DNA of 33,310 nt from Alphaproteobacteria bacterium (lineage in GTDB: Bacteria; Pseudomonadota; Alphaproteobacteria; 16-39-46; JABJFC01), in NCBI GenBank assembly GCA_018662925.1, contig JABJFC010000079.1, positions 1 through 33,310 on the forward strand, read 5' to 3'. Positions 17,037-26,430 of this stretch are shown here, in pieces; position 1 is the first letter of the stretch, and each line of letters starts with the position of its first letter. The position numbers and the translations under genes were made by a program. Under the pieces are notes generated by a model. It had not been told where the DNA came from. It ran no database searches and worked only from the letters and a program-made list of their open reading frames with translations.

Positions 17037-19590
17037 TGACGACTCTATTTGGAATTAAAACAACTTTTTTAGGCTTATTTCCGGAGAGCGCTTTTTGCAC
17101 TGTATCCATATTAAGAGCCCGATCCGTGACGATTTCCTTGGCAGCATCCTTTTTAATATCTAGTGTTCCGCGTAGCTTACCATTAACTTGTATGGCTAGG
17201 GTAATGATTTCTTCCTGGATGAGATTTTTATCTGTTTTTGGCCAAGGAATTGTATCTAAAAATGAAGAATGTCCAAGTTTTTCCCATAACTCAGAGGCAA
17301 GATGTGGTGTGAATGGCGCCACAACGATAACGAGGGTCTCGATAGCGTGTTTTAGGGCCTTTGGATCGATGGAACCAGAAGAAACGTGTTTTTGAATTTC
17401 ATTGGTAAGTTCTCGAATATTAGCCAACACCTTGTTGAAATGGGAACGGTCAAAGTTATAGGTGATATCGGCAATATACTTGTGGGTTTTCTTTGTGAGT
17501 TCTAAACATTCAACGTTGGAATTAGGATTCTTATTTATCAATTGAATCGATTGGTTAACCAAGCGCCACAGGCGATTTATATAGCGCCAGGCTCCTTGAA
17601 CACCTTCTTCAGACCAGTCTAAATTTCGGTCAGGAGGGGTGTCTGATAAACTAAAAAGCCGTGCAGTGTCAACGCCATACTCACTGGTGATAACTGAAGG
17701 ATCCACAACATTGTTTTTAGATTTACTCATTTTTTCAGATCGTCCCACCATTACAGGTGAATCATCCGAAATTTTCACATATGAGTCACCTTTTATACGC
17801 TTTACTTCCTCGGGGTAAAGCCAAGTACCATTTTTATCTTGGTAGGTGTGATGACAAACCATGCCTTGAGTAAGAAGCTTCTTAAATGGTTCAGAATTTT
17901 CAATATATCCGCATTCTTTAAGGGCTTTTGTAAAAAAGCGAGCATAAAGCAGATGGAGGACGGCATGTTCAATTCCTCCAACATAGTCATCTACAGACAT
18001 CCAATAGTCGACTTGCTTTCTATCAAAGGGAGCATTTTTGTCATGGGGAGAACAAAAGCGGAGAAAATACCAGGATGATTCAAAGAAGGTATCAAACGTA
18101 TCCGTTTCACGTTGTGAGGGTTCAGAACATTTTGGACAGTTCACATTTATCCATTCTTGACAGTGATCAAGAGGGTTTCCAGGCTTATCCAAGGAGACAT
18201 TTTCTGGAAGCAGGATAGGGAGATCTTCATCGGGAACGGGAACAGGACCGCATTTTGGACAGTGGATAATGGGAATTGGACAACCCCAGTATCTTTGGCG
18301 AGAAACTCCCCAATCCCGCAAGCGGTAGAATGTCTTTCTTTTTCCTAACTTCAATTTCTCAAACTGATTAATGGCTTCTTCTTTTGCCTTTTCAACATTC
18401 AGATCGTTGAGGAACTCCGAATTAATAAGAACGCCATTTCCTGTGTAAGCTGCTGTTTTTTCGAGGATCTTCTGATTGTCAGCTTGCTCGGGAGATTCAA
18501 TTACTGGAACAATGGGAAGATCATATTTAATAGCAAAATCAAAATCGCGCTCATCGTGAGCGGGGCACGCAAAAACAACGCCAGTTCCATAGTCCATAAT
18601 GACAAAGTTTGCAATATAGATAGGAAGTTGTCTTTCCTTTAAGAAGGGGTGTTGAGCATAATATCCGGTAAATACACCCTCTTTCTCGACCATATCTTGA
18701 GTTGCTTGGTCTACCCCTTGTGTGTGGAATTTCTCGATGAGGCTGGCTATTTTCTTGCTTTCTTTAGAAAGCTCGTGTGAAAGAGGGTGATCAGGAGAAA
18801 CAGCAATAAAAGATGCCCCAAATATGGTATGGGGACACGTTGTGAAGACCTCAAGGTCTTTTATTGAGAGCTTCTCAGCTTTAACTATTGGAAATTGAAT
18901 AAGGGCTCCGTGAGATTTCCCTATCCAGTTCTCTTGCATCACCTTTACGCGCTCAGGCCAATTAGGAAGTTTTTTGAGGTTCTCCAAGAGTTCTTCAGCG
19001 AAAGAAGTTATTTTTAAAAACCATTGGGATAGGAGTCGACGTTCAACGGGGACGCCGGACCTCCATCCACGGCCATCAACAACTTGCTCGTTAGCCAAGA
19101 CAGTATTCTCTTCAGGATCCCAATTTACCCACGCTTCTTTTTGGTAGGCTAAACCCTTTTTAAAAAAATCTAAAAAAATTTGTTGTTCATGCGCGTAATA
19201 GTTGGGAGATGAAGAAGTTATTTCTCGGGACCAATCGTAGGAAAAGCCCAGGGATTTAAATTGCTCTTTCATAATCTGGATGTTTTTCTTTGTCCAGACC
19301 TGAGGGGAAACATGATGTTTAATTGCGGCGTTTTCGGCTGGCAGTCCAAACGAATCCCATCCAATTGGATGCAAAACATTGTATCCACATGCTCGTTTAT
19401 AGCGAGCTATAACATCTCCGATGGCATAGTTACGTACATGCCCCATATGGAGCACACCGGATGGATAAGGAAACATTTCAAGCACGTAGTGCTTTTCTTT
19501 CGAGGCATCTTCACTTGCTCGGTAAAAGTTGCCCTTATCCCAAACATTTTGCCACTTTGGCTCAATTTCTTTAAAGTTGTAAGAATCCAT
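17023..19590 (-). CDS. leuS: Leucyl-tRNA synthetase
   Basis: An 855-residue class I synthetase with the full LeuRS layout: HIGH-type motif PSGVLHMGH (43-51), zinc-binding region, the CP1 editing insertion (about 225-420), a CxxC pair in CPKCGPVPVPDEDLP, KMSKS at 620-624, and the anticodon-binding and C-terminal domains ending in VNVVV. It charges tRNA-Leu and edits misacylated products. The ATG at 19590 lies 17 nt after the DUF3576 stop. No strong ribosome site is visible. Gene order DUF3576-leuS-lptE matches other alphaproteobacteria. Confidence 0.97.
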   Translation of the reverse strand: MDSYNFKEIEPKWQNVWDKGNFYRASEDASKEKHYVLEMFPYPSGVLHMGHVRNYAIGDVIARYKRACGYNVLHPIGWDSFGLPAENAAIKHHVSPQVWTKKNIQIMKEQFKSLGFSYDWSREITSSSPNYYAHEQQIFLDFFKKGLAYQKEAWVNWDPEENTVLANEQVVDGRGWRSGVPVERRLLSQWFLKITSFAEELLENLKKLPNWPERVKVMQENWIGKSHGALIQFPIVKAEKLSIKDLEVFTTCPHTIFGASFIAVSPDHPLSHELSKESKKIASLIEKFHTQGVDQATQDMVEKEGVFTGYYAQHPFLKERQLPIYIANFVIMDYGTGVVFACPAHDERDFDFAIKYDLPIVPVIESPEQADNQKILEKTAAYTGNGVLINSEFLNDLNVEKAKEEAINQFEKLKLGKRKTFYRLRDWGVSRQRYWGCPIPIIHCPKCGPVPVPDEDLPILLPENVSLDKPGNPLDHCQEWINVNCPKCSEPSQRETDTFDTFFESSWYFLRFCSPHDKNAPFDRKQVDYWMSVDDYVGGIEHAVLHLLYARFFTKALKECGYIENSEPFKKLLTQGMVCHHTYQDKNGTWLYPEEVKRIKGDSYVKISDDSPVMVGRSEKMSKSKNNVVDPSVITSEYGVDTARLFSLSDTPPDRNLDWSEEGVQGAWRYINRLWRLVNQSIQLINKNPNSNVECLELTKKTHKYIADITYNFDRSHFNKVLANIRELTNEIQKHVSSGSIDPKALKHAIETLVIVVAPFTPHLASELWEKLGHSSFLDTIPWPKTDKNLIQEEIITLAIQVNGKLRGTLDIKKDAAKEIVTDRALNMDTVQKALSGNKPKKVVLIPNRVVNVVV

Positions 19591-19607
19591 AATCTTTTTT
19601 GGAAGTT

Positions 19608-20120
19608 TTATGCATTATCAGAGCCAATTCTGAGTTGTCTTGCCCGTAAGAGGATTGCCTCCTCTAATTTTTGAGCCATTTGGTCTTCTACTGGGGCATC
19701 TACCCAAGCATTTGTATCATCCATTATCTGTTTAAATGCAGTTAATCGGAGTCCATCTGATCTTAATTGGCGACTCAAAATAATAACGTCTATTTTATAA
19801 CGTTCACCAGGCGTTTGTGGGGGAGAATACCAATTGGTTATAATAACTCCGCCAAATGGATCGGCCGAAGACAAAGGCATAAAGGATAGAGCATCAAGCG
19901 AAGCGTGCCAGAGATAGCTATTCACGCCAATACCAGAAACGTCATCGTCTGTTTTAGACTTTGCTCCCAGAGAAAAAGTATCTTCTCCAAAAAGTTTTCC
20001 AAAGCCTCTCTTTCTTTGCTGTTCCGCACTCTGCGGTACTTCCGTATCGTTAACTTTGACATCAGAACAACTTGTTAAACAGATGAGTGAAAAAATATAT
20101 AATAGTCTGTGTTTCCGCAT
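19608..20120 (-). CDS. DUF3576 family lipoprotein
   Basis: A 170-residue protein with a lipoprotein signal (lipobox LTSC, Cys18). The mature part matches the DUF3576 family: GIGVNSYLWHASLDALSFMPLSSADPFGGVIITNWY, read here as the stretch near residues 63-100, and RYKIDVIILSRQLRSDGLRL after it. The family is restricted mainly to alphaproteobacteria and has no known function; its outer-membrane position and linkage to leuS and lptE suggest an envelope role, which is inference. The start is well supported by GAGGAAG 5 nt before the ATG. Confidence 0.88.
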   Translation of the reverse strand: MRKHRLLYIFSLICLTSCSDVKVNDTEVPQSAEQQRKRGFGKLFGEDTFSLGAKSKTDDDVSGIGVNSYLWHASLDALSFMPLSSADPFGGVIITNWYSPPQTPGERYKIDVIILSRQLRSDGLRLTAFKQIMDDTNAWVDAPVEDQMAQKLEEAILLRARQLRIGSDNA

Positions 20121-20187
20121 GCGTACTTCCTCAAAATAATATTATTACAGCAACTCATAACACAAAATAGCAAAACACAAAATAAAA

Positions 20188-20212
20188 AAAAGAGGAGCTT
20201 AGCCCCTCTTTT
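20188..20212 (-). terminator. Rho-independent terminator of the porin gene
   Basis: Read on the minus strand, AAAAGAGGGGC pairs with GCTCCTCTTTT around a three-base TAA loop (11 bp with one G-T pair) and is followed by a further T tract. It lies about 20 bp after the porin stop. The flanking A and T runs would let it work in both directions. Confidence 0.85.
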
Positions 20213-20232
20213 CTTAAACTTCTAAATTTAAA

Positions 20233-21486
20233 TTAGAAAGAAATTTTCGTACCTAGAATAAATACTGATCCTGTATTGGATTTCTTTCCTGGTGTTCCTA
20301 AAGCTGTAGGTACTGGTGCGGAGGATGCTCCCGAAGCGAAAACAGCCGTTCCACCGTTAACTGAGGCATCTCCACCTGTAGCAGCTTGTGGTACTGTGAA
20401 ACGAATGAAGTCTGCTTCAGCATACACACCTAAGCCTGGCGCGAGTGTATGATCTGCTGTGAAGGACCAGAACTTGCCCTTAGCATCTGACGCTCCAGTA
20501 GCAACTTTCGTTTTAGATTGTTGGTAACCTACTGTAAACTTACTGGCTTCGTAAGTGTAGCCAAGTGCAAAACTCCATGCCTTACCTGCATCGGTACCAA
20601 GCGACCTCAGCGAGTCTACAAGAGTTGATTTTTTGTTGTCAATGTAACCTGCACCAAATTGGAAATCTCTATATGTGACAAGACCACCAATTTGATATGC
20701 TCGAACTTTAGCAGCATTTTCCTCAGTGCTAGCTTTTGAATCACCAGACAAGAAAGCTCCTGTGGCGCTTACACCTACTTCATCAAATGCGTGTGTGTAG
20801 TTCAACGCACCACCAAAGTTCTTACGAGTAATGACATTAGATACCGTAGAAGACGTATCAGCTGATTGAGTAAGCGGCTCTGCGCCTTCATGTCGTGACG
20901 ATGGCGTGAAACTCAAACCGAATTGGAATCCCGCAACTCGTGGTGTAAAGTAACTCATCTTTGTTGCATCACCAGGATCACCGACCATGCTGTCACCAGC
21001 GAATACACCAGCTGGCTGCGTGAACGCATCAAGCCAACTTCCGTCGAAACCACCTGTTCCACCGATAACGTTCACGGCGTCAACCATCATAAGGTCTTGA
21101 GCACCAATGGTGTCACCTAATTGCAAGGCACCCCATGATCCTTTGAACTCAATACGGTTTTCGGAAACACTTGTTGAAGAACCAGTGTTACCACTGAGAG
21201 CTATCAAATAGTTGTATTCCAAACCATTCTTGGCCATTCCTGCAACAGCAAATCTCATTTCACCGGTTTGTGTAAAACCGTAGCTACCAACACCATTACG
21301 TGGGTTTGCAGCAGCATCACCGTCGGCTGCACTAGATCCTTTAGCACTGTTTTTAACACCCATTGCTTGAAAGCGGGCATTACCGCTTATGCTGAGTGCG
21401 GGAGCTACAGCAGCTGCACTTACTTCTTGTGCGGCTACAAAACTTACGGCCATCAAAGCCGTTGTTCCCAGAAGTTTTTTAGTCAT
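20233..21486 (-). CDS. Outer membrane porin (Gram-negative porin family)
   Basis: A 417-residue beta-barrel protein. The signal peptide (MTKKLLGTTALMAVSFVAA, ending near VSA) is followed by ALSISGNARFQ, then alternating amphipathic strands with Gly and aromatic residues, NRIEFKGSWGALQLGD (the constriction-loop start) and EYNYLIALSG. The protein ends in FILGTKISF, with the C-terminal Phe needed for barrel assembly. It resembles general diffusion porins (Porin_4 type). GGAGG stands 8 bases before the ATG, a strong ribosome site, consistent with high expression. It has its own terminator and a 196-bp upstream gap. Confidence 0.88.
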   Translation of the reverse strand: MTKKLLGTTALMAVSFVAAQEVSAAAVAPALSISGNARFQAMGVKNSAKGSSAADGDAAANPRNGVGSYGFTQTGEMRFAVAGMAKNGLEYNYLIALSGNTGSSTSVSENRIEFKGSWGALQLGDTIGAQDLMMVDAVNVIGGTGGFDGSWLDAFTQPAGVFAGDSMVGDPGDATKMSYFTPRVAGFQFGLSFTPSSRHEGAEPLTQSADTSSTVSNVITRKNFGGALNYTHAFDEVGVSATGAFLSGDSKASTEENAAKVRAYQIGGLVTYRDFQFGAGYIDNKKSTLVDSLRSLGTDAGKAWSFALGYTYEASKFTVGYQQSKTKVATGASDAKGKFWSFTADHTLAPGLGVYAEADFIRFTVPQAATGGDASVNGGTAVFASGASSAPVPTALGTPGKKSNTGSVFILGTKISF

Positions 21487-21511
21487 TCATCGTCCTCCAA
21501 AAAGGAATTAT

Positions 21512-21551
21512 AACTTTCATTTACATATAATCCTAGAGATCAATATTCGTA
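21512..21551 (-). promoter_or_regulatory. Candidate porin promoter region
   Basis: On the minus strand a TTTACG hexamer is followed about 16 bp later by ATTATA/TTATAT, some 35 bp ahead of the porin start. The boxes are imperfect and the exact spacing is ambiguous, so this only marks where I would expect the promoter in the 196-bp gap. Confidence 0.3.
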
Positions 21552-21682
21552 AAGTCTCCGGATTCATAAACCTATTTCAACGCTTTTTCCCGTCAAATTC
21601 AAGATTCCCTATGATTAGATAGGCCTGTTTTTTTATGAGTGTGTCGTGTGCGCAACAGTCTGAATTTCCCCTATACCATTTA

Positions 21683-22891
21683 CTATTTCGCTTTTCTTAA
21701 CACACCCATATTGATCAGGTCATTTAAAACACCCTCTTGCTTTATATGATTCAGCTGCAAAAAATTGTCAGAAAATGTTTGAAAATCAAAGGGCGCATTC
21801 TTAAGCATCCAGGGAATAACAGAAGTAAATTCTGTTGGAATTGGGACAGTTGTCCCCTTCGGTCCTTTCAGTAAGTTTTCATTCTCACTCTCTATGATCG
21901 AGAAGTTTTCTGAAGTGAGGTGAAAATGAGGATTTGTCTTGAAACTAGGCAATGTAAAATGGCTTCTGGGGTATCCACGGCTTTTTGACAGCCGATCTAG
22001 TTCGGTTTCAAAGCATGGATCTTCTACAATTGAGAGAACTTCTTTGACGAATTTGTTCAAATATTTTTTGTTATCTTGTTTGTGGGGTGGAATGTAATTT
22101 CTCAAGAATTCTGAACTTAGCCCTTTTTCGAACAGATAGCTTAAAAGGTCCAAGCCAATGAGAGGGCTGCCTCCAAATGAAATATGTACCGTTCCTTCAG
22201 ACGTGGCTAAAGCATCGTGGTACTGTCCACGTGGGATGTACAGAAAATCCCCGGGCTTGAGAGTGATATCCAATAAAACATCGCCTTTTTTCTGTTCTGC
22301 ACGAGCTTCATTGCGCATTTTTAGAAAAGTTGGATGGGAGATGGGGTTAACTTCTCGTCCATCATATACTAGCCATCTTTTCTCACCTACTGTGTGAAAA
22401 ACAAAGACTTCATGTGTATCGAAGTGGCTATGAAAAGCCTGCTTTTCCTTCCAAGAGCAATACAGATTTGCTTGAATCTTTGAACTGAAAGTTCTTTCCA
22501 GCAGATTTGCTATATGAGACAGATCGGGCAAAAGTGAGTCAATGTCGTTACAGACGAGGGAGGCACCCTGTTCCAGAAAAGTGACAATTTGGGTTGAGTT
22601 GGGTTGTAAAATCTGTTGCTGATTGCGGTCAATGGCAGGATAGCAATATAAAGAAGGGTTTATAGGCTTGTTTTCTAGATGGAGTTGAAGAGAAGTGGAA
22701 GACCACACAGAAGTCATATTAAGGATCTGGTTTAATTTTTCCCAGGTCATGAGGGAGGTCAAAACTTCGTATTCGTCTTTGTTCTTAGACTGGAAGGGGA
22801 TATGAAGGGGTTTTTTATCATAATAAACCTCGAAAAATTCTTCAATACCAATGGGGTGTAGAATTTTTTCGAAATCTAGTGGAAAGGCCAT
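21683..22891 (-). CDS. JmjC/cupin-type 2-oxoglutarate oxygenase (ROX family-like)
   Basis: A 402-residue protein of the Cupin_4/JmjC group (PF08007-like). The iron-binding HxD lies at His156 and Asp158 in AFHSHFDTHEVFVFH, and the distal His is His225 in IPRGQYHDAL. The LKPGDFLYIPRG stretch (211-222) is the cupin signature. The N-terminus (EEFFEVYYDKKPLHI) fits the bacterial ribosomal oxygenases (YcfD/RoxA), which hydroxylate ribosomal proteins; the substrate here is unproven. A C-terminal winged-helix region is possible. The ATG at 22891 has AGGGAA 6 nt upstream; the frame extends 12 codons further but less plausibly. It is divergent from the regulator at 22982. Confidence 0.8.
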   Translation of the reverse strand: MAFPLDFEKILHPIGIEEFFEVYYDKKPLHIPFQSKNKDEYEVLTSLMTWEKLNQILNMTSVWSSTSLQLHLENKPINPSLYCYPAIDRNQQQILQPNSTQIVTFLEQGASLVCNDIDSLLPDLSHIANLLERTFSSKIQANLYCSWKEKQAFHSHFDTHEVFVFHTVGEKRWLVYDGREVNPISHPTFLKMRNEARAEQKKGDVLLDITLKPGDFLYIPRGQYHDALATSEGTVHISFGGSPLIGLDLLSYLFEKGLSSEFLRNYIPPHKQDNKKYLNKFVKEVLSIVEDPCFETELDRLSKSRGYPRSHFTLPSFKTNPHFHLTSENFSIIESENENLLKGPKGTTVPIPTEFTSVIPWMLKNAPFDFQTFSDNFLQLNHIKQEGVLNDLINMGVLRKAK

Positions 22892-22981
22892 TTCAATTCC
22901 CTTGATGAAAGAGTTGACGAAGTGCATGCATGATGGCTTATATGTGCTTGAATGCAGACAATTTACTGATAGAAGATTCTC

Positions 22982-23641
22982 ATGGTTTTGTCAAAAACAA
23001 CTTTGCTTATTGTGAATAATGACGCTTTCTTATCTGAGAGTGTCAGGCCCTTTTTGAACAAAGAGAAGATTGCATATGATGAAATTTCTTTTTCAGAATT
23101 TGAAGGCCAATGCCTTCAGAAAGAGGGATGGGATGAGGAATATTCTGGATACATACTTCATATTAGTAATGAGGAAGAGGCGCAGTTTTTGGCAAGCCAT
23201 GTTCAGGTCAGTAGTTCTTTCATAGTCATATCAAACTGTGTAGCAAAGCTGAAGGAAGGAATTCTCGTTAGAAAACCATTTCGAGTGAGTGATCTCTTGA
23301 GATATATATTAGACATTTCTAAAAGCAAAAAACCCCTTTCTACTTTCTCCTTTGGAGCATTTGTTTTTGATGGGCAGTCAAAAGTTTTACACTGTACAGA
23401 GACAGATGCAGATACGTTCTTGACTGAAAAAGAAGCAAAACTCCTATGGTTGTTACACCAAGCTGCAGGAGATGCGGTTGCAAAGGAAAGATGCCTGGAG
23501 AGCGTATGGGGGTACAGCAAAGGGATCAGCACAAGGACTCTGGAAAGTCACATTTATAGGCTTCGGCAAAAAGTTGAGAAAAATCCTGCCACGCCCGTTT
23601 GGTTGCTTACGACTCCAAAAGGGTATTGCCTTGTAAGGTAA
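22982..23641 (+). CDS. OmpR-type regulator with degenerate receiver domain
   Basis: A 219-residue protein of two domains. Residues 5-112 have the receiver fold, but the acidic pair after beta1 reads NN (LLIVNNDAFL) and the phospho-acceptor place after beta3 reads His60 (GYILHIS); only the conserved Lys98 (VRKPF) remains. Residues 120-219 form a winged helix of the Trans_reg_C type: LTEKEAKLLWLLHQAAG, then RTLESHIYRLRQKVEKNP as the recognition helix region, ending in LLTTPKGYCL. It thus probably binds DNA without classical phosphorylation. No histidine kinase is nearby. It is divergent from the JmjC gene by 90 bp and its stop abuts that of smpB. Confidence 0.85.
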   Translation: MVLSKTTLLIVNNDAFLSESVRPFLNKEKIAYDEISFSEFEGQCLQKEGWDEEYSGYILHISNEEEAQFLASHVQVSSSFIVISNCVAKLKEGILVRKPFRVSDLLRYILDISKSKKPLSTFSFGAFVFDGQSKVLHCTETDADTFLTEKEAKLLWLLHQAAGDAVAKERCLESVWGYSKGISTRTLESHIYRLRQKVEKNPATPVWLLTTPKGYCLVR

Positions 23642-24112
23642 TTACTCATTTTTAAGAAGCCGACTTTTTTGGCGGTTCCAGTCGCGTTCCTTTTCCACTG
23701 CGCGCTTGTCAACTTGGTGTTTTCCGGTTGCGATGCCAAGGGAGAGCTTTACGAGACCACGCTTGTTAAAATACATTGATAGAGGAATCAGTGTAACACC
23801 CTTCTTTTTAATGGCGGCTAATAATTTGTTCAGCTCCCGCCTTTTCAAGAGTAATTTACGGGGGCGACGGGTTTCATGGTTCAATTGATGGGATTCAGTA
23901 TATTCGGGGATATAGGCGTTGAACAAAAAGAGCTCGCCCTTGTCCTCCCCCGCGTAGGACTCTTTAATGCTCGCTTGCCCTTTTCTTAAAGCCTTGACTT
24001 CGCTACCTACTAATATAATACCTGCCTCGAGGGTAGATTCTATAAAGTAATCATGGCGAGCTTTTCGATTTTGAGCTACTATTCGGTTGAGGGATTTGAT
24101 TTTCTTGGCCAT
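23642..24112 (-). CDS. smpB: SmpB, tmRNA-binding protein
   Basis: A 156-residue basic protein, the usual length. It binds the tRNA-like part of tmRNA and brings it to stalled ribosomes. Family stretches are visible: VAQNRKARHDYFIE, GIILVGSEVKALRKGQASIKESYA near residues 31-54 and the GLVKLSLGIATGKHQVDKR region, followed by the basic C-terminal tail DWNRQKSRLLKNE that enters the mRNA channel. The ATG at 24112 (MAKK opening) is preferred over a GTG four codons upstream; neither has a clear ribosome site. Its partner tmRNA is encoded at 28325-28714, also on the minus strand. Confidence 0.95.
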   Translation of the reverse strand: MAKKIKSLNRIVAQNRKARHDYFIESTLEAGIILVGSEVKALRKGQASIKESYAGEDKGELFLFNAYIPEYTESHQLNHETRRPRKLLLKRRELNKLLAAIKKKGVTLIPLSMYFNKRGLVKLSLGIATGKHQVDKRAVEKERDWNRQKSRLLKNE

Positions 24113-24264
24113 GGTACTATACACTTAATGGGGAGAGACGAGTCCCTACCATATACAGAGTTCTGAAGGATTTAAAAAGGGAAAAGGCGTTGAAGGTGAA
24201 TAATAGACAGGGATTATGTGGCAGATATTCCACATGGGGAATAATAAAATTGGGTATAGAAAGA

Positions 24265-26238
24265 ATGGTCAGGGGTTTTATTGGGTTTAGTTCCATGTGG
24301 TTAACAATGACGGGGCTGTTTGTCATGCTCATAGGCGGAATAGATTCAGCTTGGGGGCGTGTAGCGTCTCCTACTTGTAACAAAGCACTTAAGGGAGCTT
24401 TTGAAGCTTCAGAAAAAGGGAAGTGGCAAGATGCTTTCAAAAAAGTTTCAGCACAACAATGCCCCTTATCTACCAAGCTTCTTCAATGGGCTTATTATCA
24501 AGACAATAGAACAAAGGCTTCATTTGAAAATATCACTGATTTTGTTATCAAAAATCCTTCTTGGCCCTCTGGGAAGCTCCTTGCCGAAAATGCGGAGAAT
24601 TCTCTTAGTGCAAAAACTCCAGATACATTGATCCTGAGTTGGTTTCAAAATAGAAATCCGAAGACTGCGCGGGGAGGAGTATACCTAGCTGAAGCACTTT
24701 TAAGAGCTGGCAGAGCTGGAGAAGCAGTCACTATTATCAAATCAACTTGGCGGGATATGAATTTTGGAAGTGCTGGGGAAGAGAAAGCTTTTTACTTAAA
24801 ACACAAGTCCCATTTAAACCCTCAAGATCATATCGCTAGGCTAGATCGTCATTTGCGAGAGGACAATGAGTACCTCGTGAAACGTATGTTGCCCAGGGTG
24901 GATATTGGACACCGACTTTTAGCCAAAGCGAGGCTAGCTCTTCGGAAAAAGAGAGGGGGAGTTGATCTGTTGATTGCAAAAATCCCTTTTAAGTTGATGC
25001 AAAAAGCAGGGCTTGTGTACGAAAGGGTTCGATGGCGTCGGCAAAAATCATCTACTCATTACGATAATGGTGCCTGGGAGCTATTAAGTGGCCTTAATGG
25101 TAATACTGAATACTCTTCCCAGCTTTGGCGTGAGAGGGCAATTTTGGCGAGACGGGCCATAGAGAGAAAGCATTTCCAACGGGCCTATGATTTGGTGAAA
25201 GGACATGGATTCAGTGCGGGTGTTGTTTTTGCAGAGGGCGAATGGTTAGCGGGGTGGCTCTCTTTAAGATTTTTAAATAAACCGGAACGTGCTCTTAAAC
25301 ATTTTGAGCGATTACATGCCAATGTGAAAACGCCTCTAAGTCGTTCACGTGGAGCTTATTGGTCTGGCAGAGCAGAGGAAGCATTAGGCCATTCCAAGAA
25401 AGCTAAGGAATGGTATACAGCTGCCTCTAAATATCAAACAACCTACTATGGACAATTAGCTCTTGAGCGGCTTAATAAACCCAAGTCAGTAAAGTTATTT
25501 AAGGCTCCTCGCTATACGAATGGGGATAAGCAGTCCTTCGAAAAAAAGGAATTGGCTCGTGTCGCCATGTTGCTGAAAGAAGTTGGCCAAGATGGGTGGA
25601 TTGACGAATTTTTGATGCAGTTGGCCCTGCGAGCGAAATCATCTAAGGAAATGGATCTAGCCATTTCTTTTGCAAAAAATGTTGACCCAAGACATATTGT
25701 TATAGTTGCAAGGGTTGTTGCGCTTAAAGAGGTTGTTCTTCATCCACACGCATATCCAACTCATTCATTGAATTACCCTAAAAATGAGAACTTAGAGCCC
25801 GCATTAGTTTGGGCCTTAATCCATCGAGAGAGTGGGTTTGACCCAGGCCTTACGAGTGTTGCAGGGGCACAGGGAATGATGCAATTAATGCCTTCAACGG
25901 CAAATAGAATTGCGAAAAAGAAAGGGCTTAGGGTCAGGAAAGGTGATCTTTTAAAAAATCCCGACCTTAATATGCGATTAGGATGTTCGGTTATTGCTGA
26001 ACTATTAAAAGCATACGACGGGTCCTATCCTCTCGCGCTTGCAGCATACAACGCTGGGCCTGAGCCAGTGAATGAGTGGATTAAAGACTTTGGAGATCCG
26101 AGGAAGCCCGATGTGGATGAAATCGATTGGATTGAACTCATTTCATACTTTGAAACGAGAGATTATGTGCAACGGGTTCTTGAGCTGGTTCATATCTATC
26201 GAAATAAGGATGAAACCTTACTTTCTAAGGCATTCTAG
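24265..26238 (+). CDS. slt: Soluble lytic murein transglycosylase (Slt70 type)
   Basis: About 657 residues. A hydrophobic N-terminal segment (MWLTMTGLFVMLIGGI) is the export signal. A long alpha-helical superhelix follows (to about 490), with TPR-like repeats such as AYWSGRAEEALGHSKKAKEWY. The C-terminal SLT domain has catalytic Glu522 in HRESGFDP, AGAQGMMQLMPSTA and AAYNAGP. It cleaves glycan strands in the periplasm to give anhydro-muropeptides. The start is uncertain: TTG 24190 would put a 25-residue extension before the signal. Its 3' end overlaps the RHH gene on the other strand by 21 bp. Confidence 0.92.
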   Translation: MVRGFIGFSSMWLTMTGLFVMLIGGIDSAWGRVASPTCNKALKGAFEASEKGKWQDAFKKVSAQQCPLSTKLLQWAYYQDNRTKASFENITDFVIKNPSWPSGKLLAENAENSLSAKTPDTLILSWFQNRNPKTARGGVYLAEALLRAGRAGEAVTIIKSTWRDMNFGSAGEEKAFYLKHKSHLNPQDHIARLDRHLREDNEYLVKRMLPRVDIGHRLLAKARLALRKKRGGVDLLIAKIPFKLMQKAGLVYERVRWRRQKSSTHYDNGAWELLSGLNGNTEYSSQLWRERAILARRAIERKHFQRAYDLVKGHGFSAGVVFAEGEWLAGWLSLRFLNKPERALKHFERLHANVKTPLSRSRGAYWSGRAEEALGHSKKAKEWYTAASKYQTTYYGQLALERLNKPKSVKLFKAPRYTNGDKQSFEKKELARVAMLLKEVGQDGWIDEFLMQLALRAKSSKEMDLAISFAKNVDPRHIVIVARVVALKEVVLHPHAYPTHSLNYPKNENLEPALVWALIHRESGFDPGLTSVAGAQGMMQLMPSTANRIAKKKGLRVRKGDLLKNPDLNMRLGCSVIAELLKAYDGSYPLALAAYNAGPEPVNEWIKDFGDPRKPDVDEIDWIELISYFETRDYVQRVLELVHIYRNKDETLLSKAF

Positions 26239-26430
26239 AATATAGACTCTAATGGTGCTAGAGAGATTGGCAGAGCGTGCTTCATCAATGTTTTCTATTA
26301 GCTTGTTGAGGGGGACTCCTTTTGTGGCTGCAATTTTCTTTAGTTCTTGCCAAAAAGGTGTTTCAAGGGAAATACTTGTTTTGTGGCCCCATAGTGTAAT
26401 GGAGTGCTTTTGAAGAGAGGATTCAGTCAC
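26218..26430 (-). CDS. Ribbon-helix-helix protein (RHH_4 type)
   Basis: A 70-residue protein matching the RHH_4 family (PF13467-like). [19 protein letters not shown] (residues 11-29) holds the beta strand that pairs in the dimer and contacts DNA, followed by two helices and a final [11 protein letters not shown]. Small proteins of this type are frequent next to fumC in alphaproteobacteria. The start is GTG at 26430, overlapping the fumC stop as GTGA; the TTG at 26466 would overlap fumC by 40 nt. No target is known. The 3' end overlaps slt on the opposite strand. Confidence 0.8.
   Translation of the reverse strand: MTESSLQKHSITLWGHKTSISLETPFWQELKKIAATKGVPLNKLIENIDEARSANLSSTIRVYILECLRK

Noticed and set aside
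21597-21640. Hairpin CCTAT/ATAGG followed by a T run on the plus strand
   Set aside because: The stem is only 5 bp and no plus-strand gene ends there, so it is probably chance in AT-rich DNA.
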